Assembly (NCBI GenBank): GCA_947380655.1
Contig: CANCRX010000009.1
Span: 1 to 64,000, forward strand
Reading direction: 5' to 3'
Length of the DNA: 64,000 bases
Source of the DNA: Alcaligenaceae bacterium
GTDB lineage: Bacteria > Pseudomonadota > Gammaproteobacteria > Burkholderiales > Burkholderiaceae_B
The notes under the pieces were generated by a model that was not told the DNA's origin, searched no databases, and saw only the letters and a list, made by a program, of their open reading frames with translations. The position numbers and the translations under genes were made by a program. Positions 43,561 through 52,123 of the stretch are shown here, in pieces. Positions within the stretch are counted from its first letter, which is position 1, and each line of letters opens with the position of its first letter.

Positions 43561-44220
43561 ATGGCTCACTCCACGACACTGACAATTAGCAGTAAAAATT
43601 ATTCTTCCTGGTCGCTGCGAGGCTGGCTCATGCTCAAGTTTTCAGGGTTGAAATTTAAGGAAGTGGTTGTTGAGCCTGACGATGTCGATGCGCGTGCGGA
43701 ACTACTTTTGTTGTCGCCCTCTATCCTTGTACCGTGTTTGAACCATCAGGGCGCCAAAGTCTGGGATACCTTGGCGATTGGCGAGTACTTGAATGAGGTT
43801 GCACCAAATGCGGGGTTGCTGCCCACCAATCCGGTGCATCGCGCCCATTGTCGTTCCATCTGCGGCGAGATGCATTCAGGATTTGATGCGTTACGTGGTG
43901 CCTTACCCATGAATATTAAAGCGCGCATCCCGCGTTTTAAAGTCTGGTCCAAAGCGCAATCCGATATCGATCGTATCGTGGTGATCTGGCGGGATTGTTT
44001 ACAGAGATATCAGGGGCCATTTTTGTTCGGTGAGACGCCGAGTATTGCCGATGCGATGTTTGCACCGGTTGTCTTACGTTTTTTAACCTATGGTATTGCT
44101 CTCGATGCCGGGTGCCAGGCCTATTGTGACCATATTCTGGCCTTGCCTGAAATGCAAGAATGGATCGCCGCAGCGCTCGAAGAGCCAGAAGACATAGAAG
44201 AGCTACAGGTCGAGTTTTAA
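43561..44220 (+). CDS. Glutathione S-transferase family protein
   Basis: 219 residues. The N-terminal thioredoxin-like domain begins TLTISSKNYSSWSLRGWLMLK, which has the pattern of the YfcF/maleylacetoacetate-isomerase-like group, with Ser as the probable glutathione-activating residue. The all-helical C-terminal domain follows (about 90-210). Start ATG 43561; the preceding in-frame region overlaps the promoter. A canonical sigma-54 promoter precedes it. Divergent from phaZ. The substrate is unknown. Confidence 0.88.
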   Translation: MAHSTTLTISSKNYSSWSLRGWLMLKFSGLKFKEVVVEPDDVDARAELLLLSPSILVPCLNHQGAKVWDTLAIGEYLNEVAPNAGLLPTNPVHRAHCRSICGEMHSGFDALRGALPMNIKARIPRFKVWSKAQSDIDRIVVIWRDCLQRYQGPFLFGETPSIADAMFAPVVLRFLTYGIALDAGCQAYCDHILALPEMQEWIAAALEEPEDIEELQVEF

Positions 44221-44241
44221 TTATTTGTCAATCTGATTGCG

Positions 44242-45222
44242 TTAAACAGATTTGTTTGGATCTGGACGCACCACCTGTTTGGCCAGACCTGTTTTTTCCA
44301 GCAGCCATACTGAAACATAGGTCAGATCAAGTTCAAACCAGCGGTGACCGTGCTTGGCTGAGCGAGGCTGTGCATGGTGATTGTTATGCCAGCCTTCGCC
44401 CATCGCAATCAGCGCGACAAACCAGTTGTTACGGCTGCGATCTGTCGTTGGATAATTTTGATAACCAAACAAATGAGCGAGCGAGTTGACTGACCAGGTG
44501 ATGTGCCAGACCAGTACGGTACGCACGAAGACCCCCCAGATCAAGACACTGAATCCGAACTGCACCGCAGCCTCGAAGGTATCGCCTGTGAGTAAGGCTG
44601 TGCCCATTCCCGCCAGGAAAAATACCAGCCACGAACCGAGCACGATCAACGCGTAGAGCGGGCCTTCGAGTTTTTTATAGAAAGGATCGCGCAGAATATC
44701 TTTGGCGTAACGGGAATAAATTTCAAGTCGACTCACATCACAATTCTCGATCACCATCCAGCCCATGTGTCCCCATAAAAAATTCACCAGTGGGCTGTGT
44801 GGATCTTCGGTTTCGTCAGAGTGCTCGTGGTGACGTCGATGAATGGCGACCCAGTGGGCTGGCGTGTCTTGCATGCAGCACACCCCGAGGATTGCAAAAA
44901 AGTGTTCCAGCCATTTCGGGCAAACTAAACCACGATGGGTCAACAGACGATGAAAACACAAGTTAATCCCGAGTGTGCCAAAGACATAGAGTCCGGCAAA
45001 CATGAGAACCACACCGGACCAGCTGAAAAAAAAGGGCAGCAGTGCCAGTAAAGCGACCAGATGGTAGAGCACAAGGGTCGTGGCATACGGCCAGACAATA
45101 CGCCGGGTATCTACGCCATGGGGCAGGGCCAGGGGAGGAAGGAGAGCTTTATCAAGCATGCGCGCTGCCACGTTAGGTGTGAGCAGCCGACAGATGTGGG
45201 GTGCTGGTAATGATTTCACCAT
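44242..45222 (-). CDS. Acyl-CoA/fatty-acid desaturase (membrane, three His boxes)
   Basis: Di-iron membrane enzyme that puts a double bond into a fatty acyl chain. 326 residues. The three histidine boxes are HRLLTH (about 92), HRRHH (about 128) and HNNHH (about 280), with four hydrophobic segments between. It would adjust membrane fluidity. Start at ATG 45222 gives a basic leader; ATG 45159 (MLDKALLPPL) is an alternative. Neither has a good ribosome site. Confidence 0.92.
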   Translation of the reverse strand: MVKSLPAPHICRLLTPNVAARMLDKALLPPLALPHGVDTRRIVWPYATTLVLYHLVALLALLPFFFSWSGVVLMFAGLYVFGTLGINLCFHRLLTHRGLVCPKWLEHFFAILGVCCMQDTPAHWVAIHRRHHEHSDETEDPHSPLVNFLWGHMGWMVIENCDVSRLEIYSRYAKDILRDPFYKKLEGPLYALIVLGSWLVFFLAGMGTALLTGDTFEAAVQFGFSVLIWGVFVRTVLVWHITWSVNSLAHLFGYQNYPTTDRSRNNWFVALIAMGEGWHNNHHAQPRSAKHGHRWFELDLTYVSVWLLEKTGLAKQVVRPDPNKSV

Positions 45223-45289
45223 AACACTAAATTGTGACAGCGGTGAGCCTTACCAGAGCATATGTTTGATCAAATCAAGTTTGGTGCGC

Positions 45290-46324
45290 TTAATCCGGCT
45301 GAATTCCGATTGCTTTGGCGAGTACTGCCCACTTTTGCATACTCTGGCGAATCATTTCGCCAAACTGTTCAGACGTCTGCGCACCCGTTGTGGCACTGTT
45401 ATCTGCGTACCATTGCTGCAACTCCGGAGTCTTGAGTATTTCAGCGATCTCCTTTTCGAGGCGTTTGACGATAGCCGGTGGGGTTCCGGTTGCAACCAGA
45501 ATCCCATTCCACGAGCTGGCCTCAAATTTGGGTACGCCCGATTCTGCAACGGTAGGTATATCAGGCATGCGTGGTGAGCGCTGAGCTGACGTCACCGCGA
45601 TCGCTCTTGCCTGTCCGGATTTCAGGTGAGGCATGGCTGCTGACATCGTAACGAATGACAAATCAATATGCCCCCCTAATAAATCTGTCATCACGGGGTT
45701 GTCTCCCTTGTAGGCAATGCTTGTCATCTGTATTCCAGCCTCTAAGCAGAAGAGCTCTGTCGACATATGCCCACTACTGCCGAATCCAGGTGTACCAAAG
45801 CTTAGTTTTTTGGGATTGGCGCGGGCATAGGCAATTAAATCTTGTATGGATTTGATCGGTGAGTCTGCTCTAACCAGCACGGCATAGGCTTGCGACGAAG
45901 TTTGAATCACAGGGATTAAATCGCGTTGCACGTTATAAGGGATTTTCGACATGGTGCTTGGGGTAATAGCCAGTGCAGCAGAGCCCTGCAGTAATGTGTA
46001 CCCATCAGCCGGTGCACTGGCGACCAGCGCGGTACCAATGACTGTGGCGGCGCCTGGACGGTTTTCCACGACAACCGACTGTCCGAGCGAGACCGATAAT
46101 TTAGGGGTAATGAGTCGAGCCATGACATCGGTGGCTCCGCCTGCGGCATAGGGCACGATCAGTTTGATCGGATGGTCTGGATAACTAGCCGCTGTTGAGG
46201 AGGCTGGCAAACTCTTGTTTTGTCCAAAACAATTTGCAGATAAGCATAGCAAGCTCAGTATCAGCACAGTGAGTGAATGATTTCCAAAGCGTTGTTTGCT
46301 AAAACGCGTAACGAAAGTAATCAA
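45290..46324 (-). CDS. Bug/TctC-family periplasmic substrate-binding protein
   Basis: 344 residues with a signal peptide ending SANCFGQ and a short Ser/Ala linker. Motifs: DHPIKLIVPYAAGGATDVMAR, VVVENRPGAAT, ADGYTLLQG, SIAYKGDNPVMTDLLGG and IPTVAESGVPKFE. Stands alone between the desaturase and the Nudix/lactamase fusion, both on the same strand. Ligand unknown. Confidence 0.92.
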   Translation of the reverse strand: MITFVTRFSKQRFGNHSLTVLILSLLCLSANCFGQNKSLPASSTAASYPDHPIKLIVPYAAGGATDVMARLITPKLSVSLGQSVVVENRPGAATVIGTALVASAPADGYTLLQGSAALAITPSTMSKIPYNVQRDLIPVIQTSSQAYAVLVRADSPIKSIQDLIAYARANPKKLSFGTPGFGSSGHMSTELFCLEAGIQMTSIAYKGDNPVMTDLLGGHIDLSFVTMSAAMPHLKSGQARAIAVTSAQRSPRMPDIPTVAESGVPKFEASSWNGILVATGTPPAIVKRLEKEIAEILKTPELQQWYADNSATTGAQTSEQFGEMIRQSMQKWAVLAKAIGIQPD

Positions 46325-46365
46325 ATCGACTCCTTGGTTGATTGGATCAAATCAAGTACAGGGCA

Positions 46366-48060
46366 TTAAGCGATTAAACACCAGTGATCGTCTTGTTCGA
46401 TGACTCGCTTTTCCTGCTTGAGTTTGTACAGGTGGGCCAGTAACGACCGTGCAGCCAAGGCATGGCGTTGAACGGGCGTGTCTTGATAGGCAATTTTTAC
46501 GAGTGCCTCAATCGTTTGCGGGGTATCGCTTGTGCTGAGCGCGGCGAGGATTTTGTTTTCTCGCGCCAGGCGATGTAATACCAGCCTGTCGATTGCGTGC
46601 TCAGGATGACCGATTAAAAAGCCATGGCCGGGTGCCAGGTAGTCGATCGAATCATTTTGAATAATCTCCTCCTTAATCATTGCTAAGGATGTCAGGTAGG
46701 CCAGCATATCGCCATCTGGGGGATTGATGACAACGGTTGAACCTTGCATCAAGTGATCACCCGTAAACAGAATTTTTTCCGATTCATGCAGATAGCAAAG
46801 GTGATTGGAGGCGTGTCCTGGTGTATGGATGACCCGCAGTCTGATTCCTGCAATCTCCAGGACGTCCGCGTGGGAAGGGACAATATCTGGTTTGAAATCC
46901 TGATCCTGGTTCAACTGGGCAGGCGCAGGCATACCATAAATGGTTGCGCCTGTTCGCGCCTGAAGCTTCATGGCTGCGGGCGAGTGATCACGGTGCGTAT
47001 GGGTGGTGAGTATCCACCGAATCGCTCCCGGGGCACAGCGGATAATTGCCTCGATATGATCGTCAAGTGCTGGTCCGGGATCAATCACCGCGACCCCTGT
47101 TTGCGCCGAGCCAAGCAGATACGTGTTGGTGCCTGGGCCCGTCATGACTCCAGGGTTGGGTGCGGTAAGACGCCAGAGTGCCGGTGCGATCTGCACAGGA
47201 TGCCCGGGATCAATATCTGATTTGGTCGTACCAAGGTTTTCCGGATCAAGTTTTTGTGCTTCAGCGTAGGCGTAATCGCTCTGGATCAGCATACGGATTG
47301 AACCATCGCGTGCAGTGGAGGCGTGTGGCGTGGTCGCCGCGATCTGTGGCTTGGTTCGAGCATGTTTGAGCAAATCTTCAACTCGACCAAATTGCATCAG
47401 ACTTTCGAGCGTTTTGATTGTCGGGAACATCAGATCAATCTCGCCTCGTTTGAAGAGATCAAGCGCTTCTCCAGGCCTGACCCATAAATGCGCGATCGTT
47501 TCTGAATTGTCATGCATCGCAATTTGTTCAGCCGGTGCAGCCGCGATGAAAAATCTTGTGTCGTAACGCCTGGGTCTGCCCGGTGTTGTGATCCAATGAC
47601 TGTAATAGATTAATTGATCCGTCGCGGCGCGTAATTGTTCACGTTGCAGCAGCTGAGCGAAAGAAATTTTGTTTTCCGCTAACTCTAGTCGCAAGTCTGC
47701 AAGCTTTTGCGCGTCTGTCGCATCGAACTGCAATAGCTCCGGGTGATCGCGATAACCGATGAGCAGACCAGCCTCTTCAAAACATTCGCGAATCGCCGCA
47801 ACCCAATAGGCTAGCCCACCTGCCTGTATGCCAAGCTCCGTGCTCGCCCGCGCGTCATCGACTCCGATGCACAGCGCGTGCATCTCTGTCGCATGATCTG
47901 ATGCATCCACCCCCCCACCAGGGAAAACATGCATGCCCTTTGCAAAGCTCACCTGTGTGGTGCGCTTCATCATGAACACTTCTATACCCTGTTCAGAATC
48001 GCGGGCCAGAATGATGGTTGCAGCAGGGCGGGGATGTGATGGATCTGTATGCACAAACAA
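46366..48060 (-). CDS. Nudix hydrolase / metallo-beta-lactamase-fold fusion protein
   Basis: A 564-residue two-domain protein. The N-terminal half (residues 10-230) is a Nudix domain of the NUDT19 kind, where the Nudix box is interrupted: FPGGGVD and AAIRECFEEAGLLIG are separated by an insert of about 35 residues. The C-terminal half is a metallo-beta-lactamase fold with THTHRDHSP, HTPGHASNH and GDHLMQG zinc motifs, of the LACTB2/glyoxalase-II-like group, ending in a small winged-helix region. NUDT19-type enzymes hydrolyse CoA esters, and the partner domain could hydrolyse a thioester or RNA. Roles are inferred from family. Confidence 0.9.
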   Translation of the reverse strand: MFVHTDPSHPRPAATIILARDSEQGIEVFMMKRTTQVSFAKGMHVFPGGGVDASDHATEMHALCIGVDDARASTELGIQAGGLAYWVAAIRECFEEAGLLIGYRDHPELLQFDATDAQKLADLRLELAENKISFAQLLQREQLRAATDQLIYYSHWITTPGRPRRYDTRFFIAAAPAEQIAMHDNSETIAHLWVRPGEALDLFKRGEIDLMFPTIKTLESLMQFGRVEDLLKHARTKPQIAATTPHASTARDGSIRMLIQSDYAYAEAQKLDPENLGTTKSDIDPGHPVQIAPALWRLTAPNPGVMTGPGTNTYLLGSAQTGVAVIDPGPALDDHIEAIIRCAPGAIRWILTTHTHRDHSPAAMKLQARTGATIYGMPAPAQLNQDQDFKPDIVPSHADVLEIAGIRLRVIHTPGHASNHLCYLHESEKILFTGDHLMQGSTVVINPPDGDMLAYLTSLAMIKEEIIQNDSIDYLAPGHGFLIGHPEHAIDRLVLHRLARENKILAALSTSDTPQTIEALVKIAYQDTPVQRHALAARSLLAHLYKLKQEKRVIEQDDHWCLIA

Positions 48061-48186
48061 CTCGAGTTGGGACGTATTGATTTCTGGATGCGGATACAGC
48101 CAGATAAACGCAGACTAGAAAAATTGAACTTTGAAGCAGGGTTTAGGATAGCATTGAGATACAACAAACATAACAGCAGGAGATGT

Positions 48187-49179
48187 ATGAAACGTTTTTT
48201 ACCTGGTAAATTCGCCAACCTATTTATTGCCACCGCACTGTCCGGATTTTTTTGCGCTGCAGCAATGGCACAGCAAAGTGTCTGGCCGACTCGCCCCATC
48301 AGAATGGTGATCCCGTTTGGTGCGGGAGGGGGGACTGACGTGATTGGCCGACTGCTTGCACAAAAGCTGACAGAGCGACTGGGTCAGACTGTTGTGGTGG
48401 AAAATCGCCCGGGAGCAGGAGGTAGCCTTGGCACGTCAGAAGTGGCTCGCGCTCCAGCCGATGGTTACACCCTTTTGTTGGGCTCTAGTTCCACGCATGG
48501 TATTAATCCAGGCATGTATGCCAAGCTCCCCTATGATCCGATTAAGGATTTCGAGCCTGTGGCCTTGATCGCGACAAACCTGTTTGTGATGTCGGTACCT
48601 AAGGACTCGCCGGTTAAAACAGTTTCTGATCTGGTCAAGCTCTCACAGTCTGCGCCAGGCAAGTATGACTACGCCTCCTCGGGTAATGGCACGACCAGCC
48701 ATCTCGCGGCAGCACTGTTTGTTTCCATGTCGGGTGCTCAGCTCACACACATTCCCTATAAAAGTAATGTGCCGGGTTTGACAGATCTCGTCGCTGGCAG
48801 GGTTGCGATGATGTTCGACAATATCACTGCGATGCAGACACAGATCAATGCAGGCACGATTCGTCCGATCGCGACAACCGGACTGAAAAGGAATGCGGTG
48901 TTGAAGGACGTGCCTACCCTTGACGAGTCGGGGGTCAAGGGCTATGACATCAGAGGGTGGTTCTGTATGCTGGCACCTGCGGGTACGCCAGCAGAAATTG
49001 TGACCAAGCTCAATCGCGCGTTGGTAGAAATTGTTGCCCTACCCGAGGTGACTGAAAAACTGGTCGCCATCGGCGCTGATCCTGAAACAGGTTCACCGGA
49101 GGATTTGAAAAAACTGATTGCCTCTGAAATTGCAAAATATAAAAAGATTATTCAAATCGCGGGCGCTAAAGTCGAATAA
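48187..49179 (+). CDS. Bug/TctC-family periplasmic substrate-binding protein
   Basis: 330 residues with a signal peptide ending AAAMAQ. Motifs: TRPIRMVIPFGAGGGTDVIGR, VVVENRPGAGG, ADGYTLLLG, HIPYKSNVPGLTDL and VPTLDESGVKGYD. The start at ATG 48187 is chosen for the signal peptide, with CAGGAG just before it. Divergent from the Nudix fusion gene and followed by a bidirectional terminator. Confidence 0.92.
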   Translation: MKRFLPGKFANLFIATALSGFFCAAAMAQQSVWPTRPIRMVIPFGAGGGTDVIGRLLAQKLTERLGQTVVVENRPGAGGSLGTSEVARAPADGYTLLLGSSSTHGINPGMYAKLPYDPIKDFEPVALIATNLFVMSVPKDSPVKTVSDLVKLSQSAPGKYDYASSGNGTTSHLAAALFVSMSGAQLTHIPYKSNVPGLTDLVAGRVAMMFDNITAMQTQINAGTIRPIATTGLKRNAVLKDVPTLDESGVKGYDIRGWFCMLAPAGTPAEIVTKLNRALVEIVALPEVTEKLVAIGADPETGSPEDLKKLIASEIAKYKKIIQIAGAKVE

Positions 49180-49190
49180 AAGTCGAATAA
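49169..49190. repeat. 11-bp tandem duplication over a stop codon
   Basis: AAGTCGAATAA occurs twice head to tail (49169-49179, 49180-49190). The first copy holds the last two codons and stop of the Bug gene. Confidence 0.85.
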
Positions 49191-49226
49191 AAAAAGCTGC
49201 ACACCGGTTAAGGTTGTGCAGCTTTT
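49191..49226. terminator. Bidirectional rho-independent terminator
   Basis: AAAAAGCTGCACA pairs with TGTGCAGCTTTT, flanked by A-run and T-run, between the convergent Bug gene and the 458-residue protein gene. Confidence 0.85.
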
Positions 49227-49269
49227 AAAGTTTAAGTCCTGGGGGTTCAAGACATAAACTTTTTAAGAA

Positions 49270-50646
49270 TTAAGCACCCCAGGGAGTGATTGCTTCTTTC
49301 AGTAGTTTGTAACCATCGAGGTAACGTGGACGTGAGTCCCCTGCGTAAATCTTGTCGAAGGTTGCAAGCTGTGCGTCAAGCCAGTCAGCCAATTGCTTGT
49401 TGCCTGGGTTAGCGGCTTTGTAGGCCTCGTTGATCAGGACGAAATGGATGCGTGGGTCGTAAGGCTGCTTTTCGCCGCCAACAGTCTCGTCGCCGTCGAG
49501 CAAACGCAGCAACATCGCATCCGCTGAACCCAGCGTTTGCTCATAAATTGGCGCGCCATGCAGGCGATACATCACGCTGGTCATGTCTTTACCATTTGTC
49601 ATGGTGAAGCCCATCTTGGTCCAGAGCTTTTTCATGTCTTCTTTGACACCGGCGCCGTCGAGCACGATCTGGCCCCAGTCACGCAACACGTCAGGCGCGT
49701 CAGCCATCAAATCTGTCAGGCGATCGCCGTCCAGATCGGTTGCGTACACAATGCACTTACGGTGACGGATCATGTCATGCAACAACAGGCCGAAGTTAGT
49801 GTCCGAGATGTGTTCGTAAATATCGCCTTTCCAGTTTTCCATGCCGGCTTTGAAGTCTGCAGGGAGCAGGGCCACGATCGCGTCAACGTTTGCGCGTTGT
49901 TCTTCGTAGGCATCAACGGTGTATTTACGCTTGAGCGTGAATTGCGTGCCTTGCAACAGCCAGCGCATGATGCCAGCGTTGATCGCGTCTTCCTGGGCCT
50001 GGGTAGGCTTGGTGGCAACACGACCGATCTGGCCGGTTTCGTTGACCATTTGCAGGAACAGGCGCGCAGCATACGCCATACGCACGCCAGGCGTGTTCAT
50101 CTCTGAGTGGATGTTGCCCGTGGCGGGATCCACTGCGAATTTCTTTTTGTCCTGTGAATAAGGCAGGCCAGGCATGAAACGAATGCTGGTGATGCCGCCG
50201 TAAGGACGTACGTTGCAATACACGCCTGCTGCGGTGCGCAGGGGAGCATTGGCGGATTTTCCATTCACAACAACTTTTTTGCCGCTATCGTTGACCATAA
50301 AGTCACCGGCGGTTGACCATTTCAGTGCGGTGTAGTCGAGCTTGCCAAACCACTCGAGTGATTTGAGCTTGGAGTCGTGACGGTACTGAGCCATCATTGG
50401 AACGCCGAGGAAAGGCAGACCCAGCACGTCGAGTGCCATCAGGGTGCCGTTCAGTGCAAACATGTCAGTAAACGCGTGTGCGACGGGTTTAACACCGCCC
50501 GCTGGATTACCGCCTTCCCAGATGATTGCGTCAGGGCAACCAGTAGGTTTGACGTCAGAGCGCTTGTAGGTACTGTCGAGCAGTTTGAAGAGATCGCCGT
50601 TTTGCTCTTCTTGGGCGATTTTCAGCAAATCGAGAAGTTGTGACAT
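49270..50646 (-). CDS. Conserved-looking protein of unknown function, 458 aa
   Basis: I do not recognise this family. It is a full-length open frame of 458 residues, about 51 kDa, soluble, with no signal peptide or membrane segment. Codon use looks like that of its neighbours, and it has its own terminator at the 3' end. Features: a Gly/Pro-rich early segment (IIWEGGNPAGGVKPVAH), FLGVPMMAQYRHD, GVYCNVRPYGG, NTPGVRMAYAARLFLQMV, RKCIVYATDLDGDRLTDLM with several acidic residues that could bind metal, and a C-terminal helical part. Only about four Cys, none paired. Divergent from livK, with a shared promoter region of 153 bases. Frames on the other strand inside it are shadows. Confidence 0.75.
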   Translation of the reverse strand: MSQLLDLLKIAQEEQNGDLFKLLDSTYKRSDVKPTGCPDAIIWEGGNPAGGVKPVAHAFTDMFALNGTLMALDVLGLPFLGVPMMAQYRHDSKLKSLEWFGKLDYTALKWSTAGDFMVNDSGKKVVVNGKSANAPLRTAAGVYCNVRPYGGITSIRFMPGLPYSQDKKKFAVDPATGNIHSEMNTPGVRMAYAARLFLQMVNETGQIGRVATKPTQAQEDAINAGIMRWLLQGTQFTLKRKYTVDAYEEQRANVDAIVALLPADFKAGMENWKGDIYEHISDTNFGLLLHDMIRHRKCIVYATDLDGDRLTDLMADAPDVLRDWGQIVLDGAGVKEDMKKLWTKMGFTMTNGKDMTSVMYRLHGAPIYEQTLGSADAMLLRLLDGDETVGGEKQPYDPRIHFVLINEAYKAANPGNKQLADWLDAQLATFDKIYAGDSRPRYLDGYKLLKEAITPWGA

Positions 50647-50714
50647 GTTTGGAAAGCCTCAGTTAGGGTGAACTTAGGATTATACCCAAGGGAAAGTACG
50701 GGCATCAGAAAGCT

Positions 50715-50742
50715 TTGTGTAAGGTCTGCTCACCGCTATACT
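50715..50742 (+). promoter_or_regulatory. Candidate promoter of livK
   Basis: TTGTGT (50715-50720) and TATACT (50737-50742) with a 16-base spacer, 58 bases before the livK ATG. The -10 is good, the -35 is weak. Confidence 0.45.
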
Positions 50743-50752
50743 CAGCCCATAA

Positions 50753-50768
50753 ATGTATAAAAATACAT
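50753..50768. promoter_or_regulatory. Palindrome ATGTAT-AAAA-ATACAT, candidate operator
   Basis: A perfect 6+6 inverted repeat just downstream of the candidate livK promoter, in an A-rich leader. The TGTAT/ATACA arms resemble GntR-family operators. The site is placed to block the start of livK transcription. Confidence 0.4.
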
Positions 50769-50799
50769 AAAAAAATATATAAAACTACTGGAGACAAAT

Positions 50800-52044
50800 A
50801 TGACTAAAAAATTATTTAGTTCGTTGGTGTGCGCGGCTGCCCTCGGCATGGCGGGAGTAGCAGCGGCTGCGCCTGACGTCAAAATTGGCGCGACCTTCCC
50901 TCTTTCAGGTAACTCAGGTAACGCGGGCAAGTTGGCTGTGGCGGCTATTGAGGTGGCGGCCGAAATCATTAACAACCCGCATCCTGGTTTTGAAGCATTA
51001 CCTCTCGGCGCGGGTAAAGGTCTGCCAAACTTAGGCGGAGCCAAAATTAAAGTGATTCCTGCCGACCACCAAGGTAATCCTAGTGAGGGTCAAAGCCAGA
51101 CCCTGCGTCTGATTACGCAAGAGAAGGTCGCGGGTATCGTGGGCAGTTATCAATCAGCGGTTGCCGTGACTTCCACCGCAACAGCCGAACGTTATGGCGT
51201 ACCTTTTGTGGTGGGTGACTCGGTCGCCGCCAACATCACGACGCGTGGCTTTAAGTGGACGTTCCGTACCACGCCCGTTGCGAGTGACTTCGCCAATCTT
51301 TACATGGTCTTTCTCAACGAACTCAAGAGCAAAGGCCAGGACGTCAACAATATAGCGGTGGTTTTTGAGAATACCGATTATGGTGTTTCGGTAGCTGGCA
51401 CCATCCGTGAAATTGCCAAAGCCAAGGGCTTTAACGTCGTCGCTGACATCGCCTATAACGCCAATGGCGCTGATGTTTCTGCGCAAGTGCTTCAGTTAAA
51501 AGATAAAAAACCAGATGTGGTGATCTTTATTTCTTACACCTCAGATGCGATTCTTTACATGAAGACGTTCAAAAGTCTGGACTACATGCCAAAGATCGTC
51601 ATCGGTGATAACTCAGGTTTTTCCGACCCAGCCTTTATCAAAGCTGTCGGAGAGTTGGCACAAGGTTCATTTAACCGTAGTGCCTGGGGTGTTGGCCCCA
51701 AAGACAGCGTGACCTGGCGCATTAACGAAATGTACAAGGCCAAGACCGGTCAGGACATGGACGACACGTCCGGTCGCGATATGCAGGCTTTCTTTGTTCT
51801 CGCCGATGCGATTAATCGCGCCGGCTCGACCAAGCCCGAGGCTGTTCAGGCCGCCCTGCAGAAAACAGACTTGAAAGCGAACCAACTGATGATGGGTTAT
51901 CAAGGGGTGAAGTTTGATGCAACCGGTCAAAACACGCTCGCCTCAGCCTACATGATTCAGTTGATTGGCAACAACTATATTCCTGTCTATCCTGAAAGCG
52001 CCGCACAGGCAAAACCGGTCGTCCCGTTCAAGGGCTGGAAATAA
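50800..52044 (+). CDS. livK: Branched-chain amino-acid-type ABC transporter, substrate-binding protein
   Basis: Periplasmic binding protein of the LivJ/LivK (type 1) fold, 414 residues, signal peptide ending GVAAAAP. Family segments: VKIGATFPLSGNSGNAGK, GSYQSAVAVTSTATAERYGVPFV, FRTTPVASDFANLYMVFL and VAVVFENTDYGVSVAGTIREIAK. The ligand may be a branched-chain amino acid, amide, urea or an aromatic acid; the family is broad. Start ATG 50800 after CTGGAG. First gene of a complete SBP/permease/ATPase set, separated from livH by a terminator hairpin. Confidence 0.92.
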   Translation: MTKKLFSSLVCAAALGMAGVAAAAPDVKIGATFPLSGNSGNAGKLAVAAIEVAAEIINNPHPGFEALPLGAGKGLPNLGGAKIKVIPADHQGNPSEGQSQTLRLITQEKVAGIVGSYQSAVAVTSTATAERYGVPFVVGDSVAANITTRGFKWTFRTTPVASDFANLYMVFLNELKSKGQDVNNIAVVFENTDYGVSVAGTIREIAKAKGFNVVADIAYNANGADVSAQVLQLKDKKPDVVIFISYTSDAILYMKTFKSLDYMPKIVIGDNSGFSDPAFIKAVGELAQGSFNRSAWGVGPKDSVTWRINEMYKAKTGQDMDDTSGRDMQAFFVLADAINRAGSTKPEAVQAALQKTDLKANQLMMGYQGVKFDATGQNTLASAYMIQLIGNNYIPVYPESAAQAKPVVPFKGWK

Positions 52045-52056
52045 GCCAATGAGCTA

Positions 52057-52095
52057 AACAGTTCAGACGCGAAAGCTTCCGTCTGAACTGTTTTT
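52057..52095 (+). terminator. Rho-independent terminator/attenuator between livK and livH
   Basis: AACAGTTCAGACG pairs perfectly with CGTCTGAACTGTT, loop of 10 bases, followed by a T-run (52091-52095). It should stop most transcripts after livK, giving excess binding protein over permease. Confidence 0.88.
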
Positions 52096-52123
52096 CCATC
52101 CACTACACGGAAATTATTTTGCG

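Noticed and set aside
49537..50106. 189-codon plus-strand frame inside the 458-residue gene
   Set aside because: Cys/His/Val-rich without protein-like pattern; antisense shadow of a better frame.
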